In this document: piece after piece, positions 7,596 through 16,314 of the stretch
Layout of the letters: the number at the start of each line of letters is the position of its first letter
Numbering within the stretch: position 1 is the first letter of the stretch
Assembly: GCA_949287525.1 (NCBI GenBank)
Contig: CASEGL010000005.1
Location: 1-64,000, forward strand
Origin: an uncultured Rikenellaceae bacterium
GTDB lineage: Bacteria > Bacteroidota > Bacteroidia > Bacteroidales > Rikenellaceae
Reading direction: 5' to 3'
DNA length: 64,000 nt
Made by a program: the position numbers and the translations under genes
Notes under the pieces: model-generated
Database searches by the model: none
What the model was told of the DNA's origin: nothing
What the model saw: the letters and a program-made list of their open reading frames with translations, nothing else

Positions 7596-9962
7596 TTAGT
7601 TATTCATATCGGCCTCGGTGAGGGGACGGATCGTAGCCGCTACGCCGTCGACGGTAATCGTGACACCGTCCACGACTTCACCCACATAAGGCCATGCCGT
7701 GGCATCCTGAGCGACCCATTCCGCTGCCGACGTAGCCGGATCGGTACAGGTGATCGTCCACGAACCGAGCGTCAGTCCGGTAATATCCACACGGTAGGAT
7801 CCCGCTACGCCCATATCGCCGATCACCGGACCGGAAGCATAGGTACCATCCCCATCGGAATAGGCGTGTTCGATCGCCACGTTATCGACCGAGCAGTCCT
7901 TAATCGTGGTCTGCGACGCCTGAATCGAACCGATCAGACCGCCCATCGTGTACCATCCACACAGGGTGACTCCATCGACCGAGCAGTTGGAGATCGTATT
8001 TTCCGCTCCGGAAGCAAAGCCGACCAGACCGCCGAGACGATAATGGTTTCTGTATCCCGACCTGTCGATCTTCACGTTTTCCACCGAGCAGTTGGTAATC
8101 GATCCGCCCTGCATCAGACCGACCAGACCGCCGATCCATCGTGCATTCGTTCCCACCGCAGACCTGATCTGAACCGCCACATTGACCAGACGCAGGTTGC
8201 TGATCGACGCGTTGCGGGTAAAGCCGAACAGGCCTACGCCATAATAGCCCGCACTGATCTCAATATTCGAAATCGTATGATTCTGACCGTTAAAGTTACC
8301 GGCGAAAGCGGGACCTGCGGCCGAGGCATTCGTGCAGTTGCCGATACGATCAAGCGCCATACCCTGTGCGTCAATATCCTGCTCCAATACGAAATACTGT
8401 CCGGCATAGAGATCCTCAGAGGATTTGGTGAACTGCCATCCGATCCGCTGCAGGTCTTCCTGCGTCGAGATCCGGTACGGATCCTCCTCGGTACCCGCAC
8501 CCGGCAACAGCGGTTCGGCAGCCCACAGCAGCACGAGGCTCGTGCTGGTCGTATAGGGATCGGGAACCCAGTAGGCATACATGCCCTCGCCGGGAGTCAA
8601 TACGGAGGGCTGGCGTTTCCATACGACGTAACCGGCATTGATCTGGAGCGACTCCGGTTCGGCCGCATAATAATTCAGCACGCTGCCGCCGTCGATCACC
8701 AGGTTCTTGACCGTGGCCGTCGGCCAACCGTTCTGTGCGTTCTTGTTCTGCAAGGTCAGACGGACCGCATCCGAAGTGAGCGACGCTGCCGAGCCGTAGA
8801 AATCGACCGACTGCGTACCGTTGCCGAACTGGAAATCGAAAGAGGCTGTCGTTTCGGTCGCCATATTGACGAAAATCAGGTTGCGATTATCCGCCGGCGA
8901 TGCGCCGTCGGCCGGTTTTACAATCACCGTACCGTCAGCAAACGGGGCCGACAACTGGAAGTCGTCCGGCAATCCCGCAGGCAGTTCAATGGTCTGGTCT
9001 CCTGCAATCGGCGACGTCAGCACCAGCTGCTGCTCTCCCGCAGCTACGGCATCGGCCAGCAGCGTCGAGATCTCATCACCGGTTGCCGCACCGGACAGTT
9101 CCCATACGGGGAACAACAGCTTCTTGTTCCGCACCGGCAGCTGACTCGACATGTTCTTTTCGAGCAGCACCATATCGTCACCGTTGTAGAACTCAAATGC
9201 CAGCGACTGTACGCCAAACGAAGCCGTACCCGGCAGAATCGGCACAACGACCGGAATCTCTACCGGATCCTCGCCGAGGACCAGCGTTCCGCAATCGAAC
9301 GTAATCGCTTTGGTAGCCGCCGCATCGTAGGGTTTGAACGAAGAGGTCTCCACGCGGAACTTCGGTTCATCGGGAACACTCACATCAATCGCACCGCCGC
9401 CGGCCAGATAACGCGATGTCGAAGTCAGTCTGATCTTCGTCACCGCACCGGTACCTTTCAGACGCAGCGTAAACACGGAGGCGCAGTTGCTGAATGACAC
9501 CACCTGGGTTGCATCGTCAGGCTGGCCGTACATCGGCATCGCCAGTTTGTCGAACGACTGCTCGGCCGACAGGATGCAGGGGAGTTCCGTCTCGCCCGTA
9601 CCGTCAAATTCCCAATATCCTTCGGCAGGATACAGCACATAGAGGATCTCGTCCTCATCGGTCATATTGCTGGTAATCTCCTGAAATGTTGCGCTCGTCG
9701 AATTGGCGCCGTCGATCAGTTCAAAATCCGTCGATGTCACGTCGCCTTCCTTCGTGCGGTAGAACACCTTGAGCTGATCTTCCGCATCCCACCTGATATC
9801 GACGTTGTCGAGCGAAGCCCGGGTCACCTCGTCAATCGCCGCCTGCAGCTGGCGTTTGCCGGACAGCGTCTCCGCCCCTTCAACCGGTTCCTTGGCACAG
9901 CCATTCAGCAGCAGTCCGCCCACCAGAGCGGCTGCCATAATCATCAATCGAGTCCTTTTCAT
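7596..9962 (-). CDS. Fimbrillin-like surface lipoprotein with GLUG repeats
   Basis: A 788-residue lipoprotein starting MKRTRLMIMAAAL, with lipobox LLNGC (Cys22). The N-terminal part (about 40-310) has the pattern of Bacteroidales fimbrillin-like (Mfa/FimA-type) proteins, including an early TRASL segment and a VLYPAEGYW strand. The C-terminal part contains at least four GLUG-type units (about 575-708), each with G-G-L-[VI]-G followed by a CSV[DE]NV-like strand, which suggests a beta-helix or adhesin module. It is expected on the outer surface, possibly in adhesion or pilus formation. The 18-codon in-frame extension upstream is basic and lacks a signal sequence, so the ATG at 9962 is preferred. 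No chaperone, usher or anchor genes are nearby. Confidence 0.8.
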   Translation of the reverse strand: MKRTRLMIMAAALVGGLLLNGCAKEPVEGAETLSGKRQLQAAIDEVTRASLDNVDIRWDAEDQLKVFYRTKEGDVTSTDFELIDGANSTSATFQEITSNMTDEDEILYVLYPAEGYWEFDGTGETELPCILSAEQSFDKLAMPMYGQPDDATQVVSFSNCASVFTLRLKGTGAVTKIRLTSTSRYLAGGGAIDVSVPDEPKFRVETSSFKPYDAAATKAITFDCGTLVLGEDPVEIPVVVPILPGTASFGVQSLAFEFYNGDDMVLLEKNMSSQLPVRNKKLLFPVWELSGAATGDEISTLLADAVAAGEQQLVLTSPIAGDQTIELPAGLPDDFQLSAPFADGTVIVKPADGASPADNRNLIFVNMATETTASFDFQFGNGTQSVDFYGSAASLTSDAVRLTLQNKNAQNGWPTATVKNLVIDGGSVLNYYAAEPESLQINAGYVVWKRQPSVLTPGEGMYAYWVPDPYTTSTSLVLLWAAEPLLPGAGTEEDPYRISTQEDLQRIGWQFTKSSEDLYAGQYFVLEQDIDAQGMALDRIGNCTNASAAGPAFAGNFNGQNHTISNIEISAGYYGVGLFGFTRNASISNLRLVNVAVQIRSAVGTNARWIGGLVGLMQGGSITNCSVENVKIDRSGYRNHYRLGGLVGFASGAENTISNCSVDGVTLCGWYTMGGLIGSIQASQTTIKDCSVDNVAIEHAYSDGDGTYASGPVIGDMGVAGSYRVDITGLTLGSWTITCTDPATSAAEWVAQDATAWPYVGEVVDGVTITVDGVAATIRPLTEADMNN

Positions 9963-9975
9963 GATTCGGCGCCTC

Positions 9976-10095
9976 CTACCATGTTGTTTCCACGGCATCC
10001 ATCTGTTCCGTTTCATGCTGCGCCGTTACAGCAAACCCCTATTCCACATCCACTTCGAGCAACTCGATGCTCGGTGTCACATACTGCTTTTCCAT
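9976..10095 (-). pseudogene. Small ORF interrupted by an amber codon, upstream of the fimbrillin-like gene
   Basis: On the minus strand an ATG at 10095 opens MEKQYVTPSIELLEVDVE, then a TAG at 10039-10041. The same frame resumes GFAVTAQHETEQMDAVETTW and ends with TAG at 9976-9978, 13 bp before the lipoprotein start. Reading the first TAG as CAG would give a 39-residue acidic protein; the leading ME/MKxxYxxPxxELLE pattern and an [EQ]GFA core resemble, from memory, small proteins beside fimbrillin-like genes in Bacteroidales. The simplest reading is a nonsense mutation (C to T) in a small gene. A functional 18-residue peptide or readthrough cannot be excluded. The rest of 10096-10240 shows nothing else. 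Confidence 0.45.
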
Positions 10096-10240
10096 TGCGT
10101 TTAGGTATTTGTTATATTGTGAACAACATATCCACAGCACGCAAAAATAACACATACAGCCGTTAAACAAATCTGTTTACATCAAAAAAACAACCTATAT
10201 ACGGTATACACCTCAACCATTTATCACACGCATACACATC

Positions 10241-10288
10241 AAAAAACGGCATCGGAGGAGGCAGTCACTGCCCTCCCCGATGCCGTTT
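10241..10288 (-). terminator. Terminator of the alcohol dehydrogenase-flavoredoxin operon
   Basis: A 12-bp stem (10244-10255 with 10277-10288) continues into an inner GC-rich stem and is followed on the minus strand by TTTTTTG. It lies 15 bp past the flavoredoxin stop. Confidence 0.85.
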
Positions 10289-10303
10289 CAGCCATCTGAC
10301 GTC

Positions 10304-10864
10304 CTACTTCAGTTTCTTGCCGATCGCGAACGCCTTGCCGACCGCCTCGCCGAGCGGCCGATAACACAAATGGACCGGATCGTACGTGACGGGCTTCAGC
10401 CTGGCCGGATCGATCTGTCCTTCACCATCCAGTACCGACTCGTCGGCCGACACATTCACGATACGGCCGACCAGATGGTTGCTCTCCTCGTCATACGACA
10501 CCAGTTCGCACTCCAGCGCCATGGGCAGCTCCTCGATCAGCGGTGCGTTCACGAATGCCGACCGCACCGTATGAAAACCGGCTCGCGCCACCTTGTCCGG
10601 CACCTGATTGCCCGACACCAGCCCTACATAGTCGCAGGCAGCGAGGCAGTCCGCCGTTGCCATGCTCACCGTAAAGGCCCTGGTCGCCAGAATATTTTTC
10701 GTTGTCTTATGTCCTTCCGAGAGGCAAAGGCCGACCATGTCGTCGGTATGGATGCCTCCCCAGGCCGCATTCATCGCATTGGGGCGCCCCGCTTCGTCGT
10801 AAGCCGCCACAATGAAGACGGGCATCGGATAGAGCCACGTCTTCGCTCCGAAATTCTTTCTCAT
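10304..10864 (-). CDS. Flavoredoxin / flavin reductase-like protein
   Basis: A 186-residue FMN-binding split-barrel protein of the flavin reductase-like family; such proteins use flavin for NAD(P)H- or thiol-dependent reductions or as electron carriers. Typical features are the PMPVFIVAAYDEAGRPNAM start of the barrel, CLSEGHKTTKNI (phosphate/flavin contact region) and the closing HLVGRIVNV strand. The chosen ATG (10864) has an unusually strong ribosome binding site for this clade (GAGGAGG, 7 nt upstream). An alternative ATG at 10897, overlapping the dehydrogenase stop, would add MTDKQNRGGFV. It is co-transcribed with the upstream alcohol dehydrogenase. Confidence 0.88.
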   Translation of the reverse strand: MRKNFGAKTWLYPMPVFIVAAYDEAGRPNAMNAAWGGIHTDDMVGLCLSEGHKTTKNILATRAFTVSMATADCLAACDYVGLVSGNQVPDKVARAGFHTVRSAFVNAPLIEELPMALECELVSYDEESNHLVGRIVNVSADESVLDGEGQIDPARLKPVTYDPVHLCYRPLGEAVGKAFAIGKKLK

Positions 10865-10893
10865 AACAAATCCTCCTCTGTTCTGTTTATCGG

Positions 10894-11940
10894 TCATTTG
10901 CCGGTCGGGGGCGTCACGGCCACCTTGACGACTCCCTCCAACCGGTTCTCGAAAATACGGTAGGCCTCCCCGATCCGGTCGAGCGGGAAACGGTGGGTGA
11001 TGAGCGGCGTCGTGTCGATCCGCCCCTCGGCAATCAGCCGCAGGATCTCGGCGCAGTCGCAGCCGTCCACGCCGCCCGTTTTAAAGGTCAGATTCTTGCC
11101 ATACATGTCCGGCAGCGGCAACACCTGCGGGCGGTCGTACAGGGCGACGACCGTCACCACGGCATTCGGACGGGCGCACTCCCAGGCCATGCGGAAGCTC
11201 TCCTCCGTACCGGCCACCTCGATGACCGCATCTGCTCCGCCATGCTCGCTCTGCTGCAGGACGGTCTCCCGGCACCGGTCGGGCGCAACGACCGTCACCT
11301 GCGGATAGTACTCCTGCACGAAACGGATCCGTTCGGGCGACTGCTCGCACACGATGATGCGGCGCGGACGCTTCAACAGCGTACAGAGCAGCGTGCAGAT
11401 GCCCGTCGGCCCGGCACCGATAATCAGCACCGTATCCTCTTCGCCTATTTCCGAAATGCGGGTCGCCCAGAATCCCGTAGCGAGAATGTCGCCCACGAAC
11501 AGCGCCTGTTCGTCGCTCACCCCGTCGGGAATGCGGTTCAGCCCCTGATCGGCATAGGGAACACGTACATATTCGGCCTGACCGCCGTCGATACGGCATC
11601 CCAGCGCCCAACCGCCGTGTTCGTCGGTACAGTTGTTCACGTAGCCGTGCCGGCAGAAAAAGCACTCGCCGCAGAAGGTCTCCACATTGACCGTCACGCG
11701 GTCGCCCGCCTTCACGGAAGTGACCGCCTCGCCCACCTCTTCCACGACGCCGACCATCTCATGCCCGACCGTAATGCCGGGTACGGCTCGCGGCACACTG
11801 CCGTGTTTGATGTGCAGATCGCTGGTGCAGATGCTGCCGAGCGTCACGCGCACCAGCGCATCGCGCGGCCCCTGCAAGGCGGGCTTCGGTTTCTCGATCA
11901 GTTCAAAATCCCCGCGCCCGACATAAGTATATGCCAACAT
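10894..11940 (-). CDS. Zinc-dependent medium-chain alcohol dehydrogenase
   Basis: A 348-residue MDR-family NAD(P)-dependent alcohol/polyol dehydrogenase. Catalytic zinc ligands are seen in ICTSDLH (Cys about 38) and GHEMVG (His about 60). The structural zinc loop has four cysteines in CGECFFCRHGYVNNC (about 89-103), and the cofactor site follows as GAGPTG near 176. The fold is complete from start to stop. It overlaps the flavoredoxin's alternative start by 4 bp and so heads a two-gene operon. The substrate is not evident; isopropanol or threonine/sorbitol-type dehydrogenases share this architecture. Confidence 0.92.
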   Translation of the reverse strand: MLAYTYVGRGDFELIEKPKPALQGPRDALVRVTLGSICTSDLHIKHGSVPRAVPGITVGHEMVGVVEEVGEAVTSVKAGDRVTVNVETFCGECFFCRHGYVNNCTDEHGGWALGCRIDGGQAEYVRVPYADQGLNRIPDGVSDEQALFVGDILATGFWATRISEIGEEDTVLIIGAGPTGICTLLCTLLKRPRRIIVCEQSPERIRFVQEYYPQVTVVAPDRCRETVLQQSEHGGADAVIEVAGTEESFRMAWECARPNAVVTVVALYDRPQVLPLPDMYGKNLTFKTGGVDGCDCAEILRLIAEGRIDTTPLITHRFPLDRIGEAYRIFENRLEGVVKVAVTPPTGK

Positions 11941-12094
11941 AGCTGATTCTCTTTAGACAAAACGAATGTTTAAATTTAGCAAAAATCGCGTTTGCTGATG
12001 CCCCGCATCCGAAAAACGGTTCACGCAAAAGGGCGCGCCGTCTTCCCTGCCGACATAACGGAGCGTCCCATACTGTCCGCGCCGCAAATATCGT

Positions 12095-12102
12095 TATCTT
12101 TG
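12095..12102 (+). promoter_or_regulatory. -7 box for the META-domain lipoprotein gene
   Basis: TATCTTTG is an exact TAnnTTTG match 66 bp before the ATG at 12168. No -33 TTG is recognisable. Confidence 0.5.
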
Positions 12103-12167
12103 TCGGGGTTTCGCCCAGGCGGGGCATACGGCGCCCCTCCTCCGCGATCCCGCAGACTCTAAAATAC

Positions 12168-12638
12168 ATGCAACACATGAAACGCAGTATCCTTATCGCC
12201 ACGGGCGTCATCCTGACCGGACTGCTGCTGACCGGCTGCTGCCAGAAATGCCGCAAAAGCCGCGAAGCCGCCACGCGCCCCATCCAGAATGTCGTATGGC
12301 ATCTGACCCAGTTCGACGGCAAAGCGGTCGAACTGCCCGACCGTTACGAACTCACTTTCGGCACCGACGGCACCGTTACGGGCATCGGCGAATGCAACCG
12401 CTTCTTCGGCCCCTACGAAGTGAAGGACGCGGGCGGCAGCATCAAGATCGGACCGGTAGCCTCGACCATGATGGCCTGCCCCGACATGGATTTCGAGACG
12501 CAGTTCTTCCGCATGTTCGACGCCGTGCATCTCTACCAGCTCGACGAGACGCACCTCTACCTCTTCGTGGACAACAAGATCAAGGCCGTTTTCGAGCAGC
12601 TCGACAAACCGGTTGAGGCCGATCCGGCCAACCGGTAG
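12168..12638 (+). CDS. META-domain (HslJ-like) lipoprotein
   Basis: A 156-residue lipoprotein with lipobox LLTGC (Cys24). After the signal peptide comes one META/HslJ domain (about 40-145): a VVWHLTQFDG strand, an LTFGTDGTVTGIGECNRFFG core with the family's conserved Gly-Cys-Asn, and a late TMMACPDMDFETQFF segment. HslJ in E. coli is linked to heat induction and novobiocin resistance; the biochemical role is unknown. A second ATG at 12177 (MKRSIL) would give a shorter, equally plausible signal peptide. It is transcribed alone, convergent with recR. Confidence 0.85.
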   Translation: MQHMKRSILIATGVILTGLLLTGCCQKCRKSREAATRPIQNVVWHLTQFDGKAVELPDRYELTFGTDGTVTGIGECNRFFGPYEVKDAGGSIKIGPVASTMMACPDMDFETQFFRMFDAVHLYQLDETHLYLFVDNKIKAVFEQLDKPVEADPANR

Positions 12639-12658
12639 CCACCCCTAAACATACGTAC

Positions 12659-12692
12659 AGCGGCGACACGGGAAGATTCCCATGTCGCCGCT
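12659..12692. terminator. Bidirectional terminator
   Basis: A 14-bp stem with one mismatch (12659-12672 with 12679-12692) has an AAGATT loop, between the convergent META lipoprotein and recR genes. The T-tracts are weak on both sides. Confidence 0.6.
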
Positions 12693-12724
12693 GCCGTTTC
12701 TTGTCCGCTCGGCGTACCGCACCG

Positions 12725-13327
12725 TCACCCTCTGCGTATCGGGGTCCGGTTGTGCAGGGCGTGGGCGATGGTCAGCTCGTCGGCATACTCGATCTCGTCA
12801 CCGAACCCGATGCCGCGCGCAATACTGGAGACCTTCACGTCGGGGAACTGCTCCAGCCGGCGGGTCAGGTAGAAGAGCGTGGTCTCCCCCTCGACGGTCG
12901 TGCCGAGCGCCAGGATCACCTCCCGTATGCCGCCGCGCGCAATGTTGTCAAGCAGCAGGTCGATCTTCAGATCGGAGGGCGCAACGCCCTGCATGGGCGA
13001 TATGACGCCGCCGAGAACGTGATACAGCCCGTTGTACTGCCGCGTATTCTCTATGGAGAGTACATCCCCCACCTGTTCGACCACACAGACGACCGAGCGG
13101 TCGCGCGAAGGGTCGGCGCAGATCGGACAGATCTCCTCGTCGGAGAGGTTGTTGCAACGCGCGCAGTAACGGATCCGGCTCCGGAAGTCGCTCATGGACT
13201 GCGCCATGCGCAGCACCTCCTCGGTGTCCATGCGCAGCAGGTGCATCGACAGCCGCAGTGCCGTTCTCCGCCCTATGCCGGGCAGGCGGGACAACTCGCC
13301 CACCACATCATCCAACAGTTTCGACAT
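12725..13327 (-). CDS. recR: Recombination mediator RecR
   Basis: A 200-residue RecF-pathway protein that helps load RecA on gapped DNA. The N-terminal helix-hairpin-helix (LSRLPGIGRRTA, 12-23) is followed by a four-cysteine zinc finger (Cys55, 58, 67, 70), a Toprim domain (VVCVVEQVGDV onwards, about 78-170) and the C-terminal Walker-B-like tail. Length and domain order match the family. It is the last gene of a batD-batE-recR run, 54 bp after batE. Confidence 0.97.
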   Translation of the reverse strand: MSKLLDDVVGELSRLPGIGRRTALRLSMHLLRMDTEEVLRMAQSMSDFRSRIRYCARCNNLSDEEICPICADPSRDRSVVCVVEQVGDVLSIENTRQYNGLYHVLGGVISPMQGVAPSDLKIDLLLDNIARGGIREVILALGTTVEGETTLFYLTRRLEQFPDVKVSSIARGIGFGDEIEYADELTIAHALHNRTPIRRG

Positions 13328-13381
13328 GACGCAAACAATAACCGGTTACACGTATCTTGCCTTCTCCGTCTGCAGGCTTTT

Positions 13382-14167
13382 TCAATAGGCGATTGCCGCC
13401 ACCGTATCGGACGTCACCCATCCCTTGTTGCCGTCGGCGATCATGATCTCCGTCCAGCCGTCGTATTCGGAAAGGATCGTCACCTTGGTTCCCTCGTGAA
13501 TCAAGAAAATATCGCTGCCCCCCGCTTTGGGCGAACTCTTGACCGAGGCCGCCTGAGCCAGCACGATAGCCTCCGAGGCATCCGTCAGTTCCCTGCGCTC
13601 CACGGCGGCGAACACAACCGTCACCACAAAGAACACACCGAAGCAAACTCCGGCAAAGAAGCCTGTCCGCCGCCATCCGGTCCGGTCGGTCAGCAGGAAC
13701 AGCAGCACACCGGCCAGCGTCAGCGCCAGCAGAACCAGCGACACGACGGCCCACGCATTGCTGTCGAGCGAGGAGCGCCATGCCTGCACCCAGCGCGAAA
13801 GGAAAAATTCGGGTATTTCATCAATCTTGTCCTTCACCTGCGTGTTGGCTACCGACAGATTATAGGCGATGTCGCGATCATACGGGCGCAGTTTCAGCGC
13901 CTTGTTGTAGTTCAGGATCGACCGACCCAGTTCGCCCGACTTGAAATAGGCGTTGCCCAGGTTGTAGAAGAGCCTGTCGCCCACATAGCCCTGCGCCACG
14001 AGTTGTTCGTACTGCTCGGCCGCGCCGCGGTAGTCGCCGTTGATATAGGCGGTATTGGCCTGCTCCCAGAGCTGCCGGATGTCGATCGCCTGCTCCTGCG
14101 CCGCTGCGGCAGGCACACCGCCGCACACCGCCATCCATACTCCGAATAAAACGATCAGCTTTTTCAT
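13382..14167 (-). CDS. batE: BatE-like TPR and SH3-domain membrane protein
   Basis: A 261-residue protein with a signal peptide (residues 1-23), then TPR repeats (about 30-115, with LFYNLGNAYFKSGELGRSIL as the clearest unit). Two membrane helices follow (about 138-160 and 170-190), then a C-terminal bacterial SH3 domain (about 200-258) ending KGWVTSDTVAAIAY. This order matches BatE of the Bacteroidetes aerotolerance (Bat) cluster. The TPR faces the periplasm and may assemble with BatA/B/D. It starts 16 bp after batD. Confidence 0.85.
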   Translation of the reverse strand: MKKLIVLFGVWMAVCGGVPAAAAQEQAIDIRQLWEQANTAYINGDYRGAAEQYEQLVAQGYVGDRLFYNLGNAYFKSGELGRSILNYNKALKLRPYDRDIAYNLSVANTQVKDKIDEIPEFFLSRWVQAWRSSLDSNAWAVVSLVLLALTLAGVLLFLLTDRTGWRRTGFFAGVCFGVFFVVTVVFAAVERRELTDASEAIVLAQAASVKSSPKAGGSDIFLIHEGTKVTILSEYDGWTEIMIADGNKGWVTSDTVAAIAY

Positions 14168-14183
14168 CGTCCGCTCTCCTCCA

Positions 14184-16016
14184 TCATTTACCGATTATAC
14201 CTTCCAATTTCGAGACGATCTCCACGCCGGCGGCATAGAGTTCGTTCATCCGCCCTGTCACGGCAGGCGCATACTGGGCATACTCGCACTCGCCGATAAT
14301 GTCGATGTAACGCTGCGCCGTTTCCGCCGAGATGCCGCGCTTGAGCAATTCGTCACGCACGTTCTCCTTGGTCAGGTTCGATGCGGGAATGTTGAGCTTA
14401 TCGCCCATGTACCCCCACAGCGCCTTCAGCATCTCTTCGTAGAAGCCGCGCGGATTGTCACCGTTCATGTGCCTCTCCGCCGCACGGAAGCGCAGCAGCG
14501 CCACCTTGTTGGCCCGTTTGCCCTTCACCAGCACGCTGTTGTTCCGATCCCGCAGCAGCTTCCGCAACCATACGAATGCACCCACAAAAGCCGCCAGCAA
14601 AACGGCTACGCCGAGGAAATACCAGCCGCTGGCAAAGAACAGCCGGTCGGTTTTCTTCAGCCGGGGGTCGTCCAGATGGATGAATCGGATATCCCTGCCG
14701 AGGATCTGGATATCCTCCTTGGAAATGCCGCCCAACACGGGACCGCTGCCGGCTACCGTCGTCGAATCGCGCAGGACAGTCAGCTTCACGGGCTGGGTAT
14801 GCACCGTCTCGTAGGTTTTCAGCCGGGGATTGAAATAGGTAAACTCCACCGCCGGCAGCTCGTATTCGCCGGCCACGCGGGCAATGGCCGGATACTCGAA
14901 CTGGCGGTAGCCGTAGATACCCCGGGCCGTATTGTTCAGGCTTTCGGTCGTCTTGACATTATACTGCTCGAACGAAGCGGGCAGTTCGATCTTCGGCGCC
15001 TGCACCTGCGGCAGGTTGCCGCTTCCGGAGAGCTTCAGGTTCAGCGTGAAGGCCGAGTTGGCCGCCACCTGGGCGGGCGGCGCCAGCATCTCCAGCGAGA
15101 AATCGCCCACGGCGCCCGAAAAGCTCGACGGAGCGCCGGCCGGCAGGTCGCGCACCGTAATGGTCACCGGTTTGGAAGCTACCCTGCGGCGCACCTCCTG
15201 AATGTTGGGGCCGCCGAAGAAGTCGTCGATCAGCGACTGGCGGCGTGACTGCATCACGATCTGGGCCACGACGCTCAACTCCAGCGGATCGATCGTCAGC
15301 GTACCGGCCTGCTGCGGGAACAGCAGATCCTCGCGGATGACATGGGTGTCATAGATCTTGCCGTTCAGCTCCTCGCGCTGGGGCGCATAGCCGTCCACAT
15401 TCAACTGCTGCACCCAGAAACCGTCGTACGACGGGAACTTCGCATTCTCCAGATTCAGCGGCACACGCCGGTAGAGTTTATAGGTCACCCGCACCGGCTC
15501 TCCCTTATATACGGTGTGTTTGTCGACCTCCGCCCGCATGACAATGTCGTCGGGAGCGAGTACCGCCCGATCGGACGGTTGTCCGCCGACCGCCGGAACG
15601 GCACGCTGGGCAGCACTTCCGTCCGTTTCGTTCAGCACCTTGATCTGCAGGGGTCCTGCCTTGTAGTTTTTGCCCTTCACCGTGACGCTGGCAGCCGGAA
15701 TAGCGATTTCTCCTTCGCTGTTTCCCTGCAAGACATAGGTATAGGTGTACCGCGTCTCCTGGGTCATGTTGCCGTTGACAATCGAAATGGATTTGCTGGT
15801 CGACAGGGTCGGCCCTGCCAGCACGTCGATGCCCTCGAATGCCGGAGCATCGAAGCCATCCGGTTCGGCATCGACCACATATTCGACACGGAAAATTTCC
15901 CCTACTGCAACTACACGGGGAGCATTAACGTCAAACGAAACCTGCTGCGCCCATGCCATCGCCGGTAAAATCGACAGCACCGCCAGCAGAACCATCCTTC
16001 TGAGGTATCCGTTCAT
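14184..16016 (-). CDS. batD: BatD-like oxygen-tolerance membrane protein
   Basis: A 610-residue protein with a signal peptide ending near AWAQ (residue 24). A long periplasmic region contains repeated immunoglobulin-like beta units (for example the GNSEGEIAIPAASVTVKGK and LKLSGSGNLPQVQAPKIELP regions). One membrane helix lies near 465-487, with a basic cytoplasmic tail and a C-terminal helical domain. This is the BatD architecture of aerotolerance operons. The ATG at 16016 (MNGYLRRMVLL) gives the signal peptide; the open frame upstream is unrelated. It lies directly ahead of batE. The MoxR ATPase and BatA/BatB/BatC genes that usually accompany it are absent here. Confidence 0.88.
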   Translation of the reverse strand: MNGYLRRMVLLAVLSILPAMAWAQQVSFDVNAPRVVAVGEIFRVEYVVDAEPDGFDAPAFEGIDVLAGPTLSTSKSISIVNGNMTQETRYTYTYVLQGNSEGEIAIPAASVTVKGKNYKAGPLQIKVLNETDGSAAQRAVPAVGGQPSDRAVLAPDDIVMRAEVDKHTVYKGEPVRVTYKLYRRVPLNLENAKFPSYDGFWVQQLNVDGYAPQREELNGKIYDTHVIREDLLFPQQAGTLTIDPLELSVVAQIVMQSRRQSLIDDFFGGPNIQEVRRRVASKPVTITVRDLPAGAPSSFSGAVGDFSLEMLAPPAQVAANSAFTLNLKLSGSGNLPQVQAPKIELPASFEQYNVKTTESLNNTARGIYGYRQFEYPAIARVAGEYELPAVEFTYFNPRLKTYETVHTQPVKLTVLRDSTTVAGSGPVLGGISKEDIQILGRDIRFIHLDDPRLKKTDRLFFASGWYFLGVAVLLAAFVGAFVWLRKLLRDRNNSVLVKGKRANKVALLRFRAAERHMNGDNPRGFYEEMLKALWGYMGDKLNIPASNLTKENVRDELLKRGISAETAQRYIDIIGECEYAQYAPAVTGRMNELYAAGVEIVSKLEGIIGK

Positions 16017-16147
16017 ATATAATACATTGATTGTCACCGCCTTCCGATCGCACCGTCCCTGCAAGCACCGGCGAGTCACTCCTCCCTTGTCTGGCCGAAC
16101 GGCTATTGGCAATAACGCTCGGAAATCGCATTTAGTGTTTTGGCGGA

Positions 16148-16155
16148 CAAAAATA
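16148..16155 (-). promoter_or_regulatory. Candidate -7 box for batD
   Basis: TATTTTTG on the minus strand fits TAnnTTTG, about 130 bp upstream of the batD ATG. No -33 TTG is seen. The remainder of 16017-16257 has no gene. Confidence 0.35.
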
Positions 16156-16257
16156 CGCATTTTCGCCATTTGCCGCCCCTGTTCGGCAGACAAAAGACTC
16201 GGAACATCCAGCCGACCGCCCATCCCGCACCGCGGAGTGCCTGCTGCCGACAAACGC

Positions 16258-16290
16258 GCAAGGGCAGCGGCCCGAAAGCCCTGCCCTTGC
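16258..16290 (-). terminator. Likely terminator of the fumarase gene
   Basis: A perfect 10-bp stem (16258-16267 with 16281-16290), GCAAGGGCAG/CTGCCCTTGC, lies 25 bp past the fumarase stop. The following T-tract (GCGTTTGTC) is short, so it may be a weak terminator. Confidence 0.55.
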
Positions 16291-16314
16291 ATGTTGCAGC
16301 CTGTCGCGCGACCG

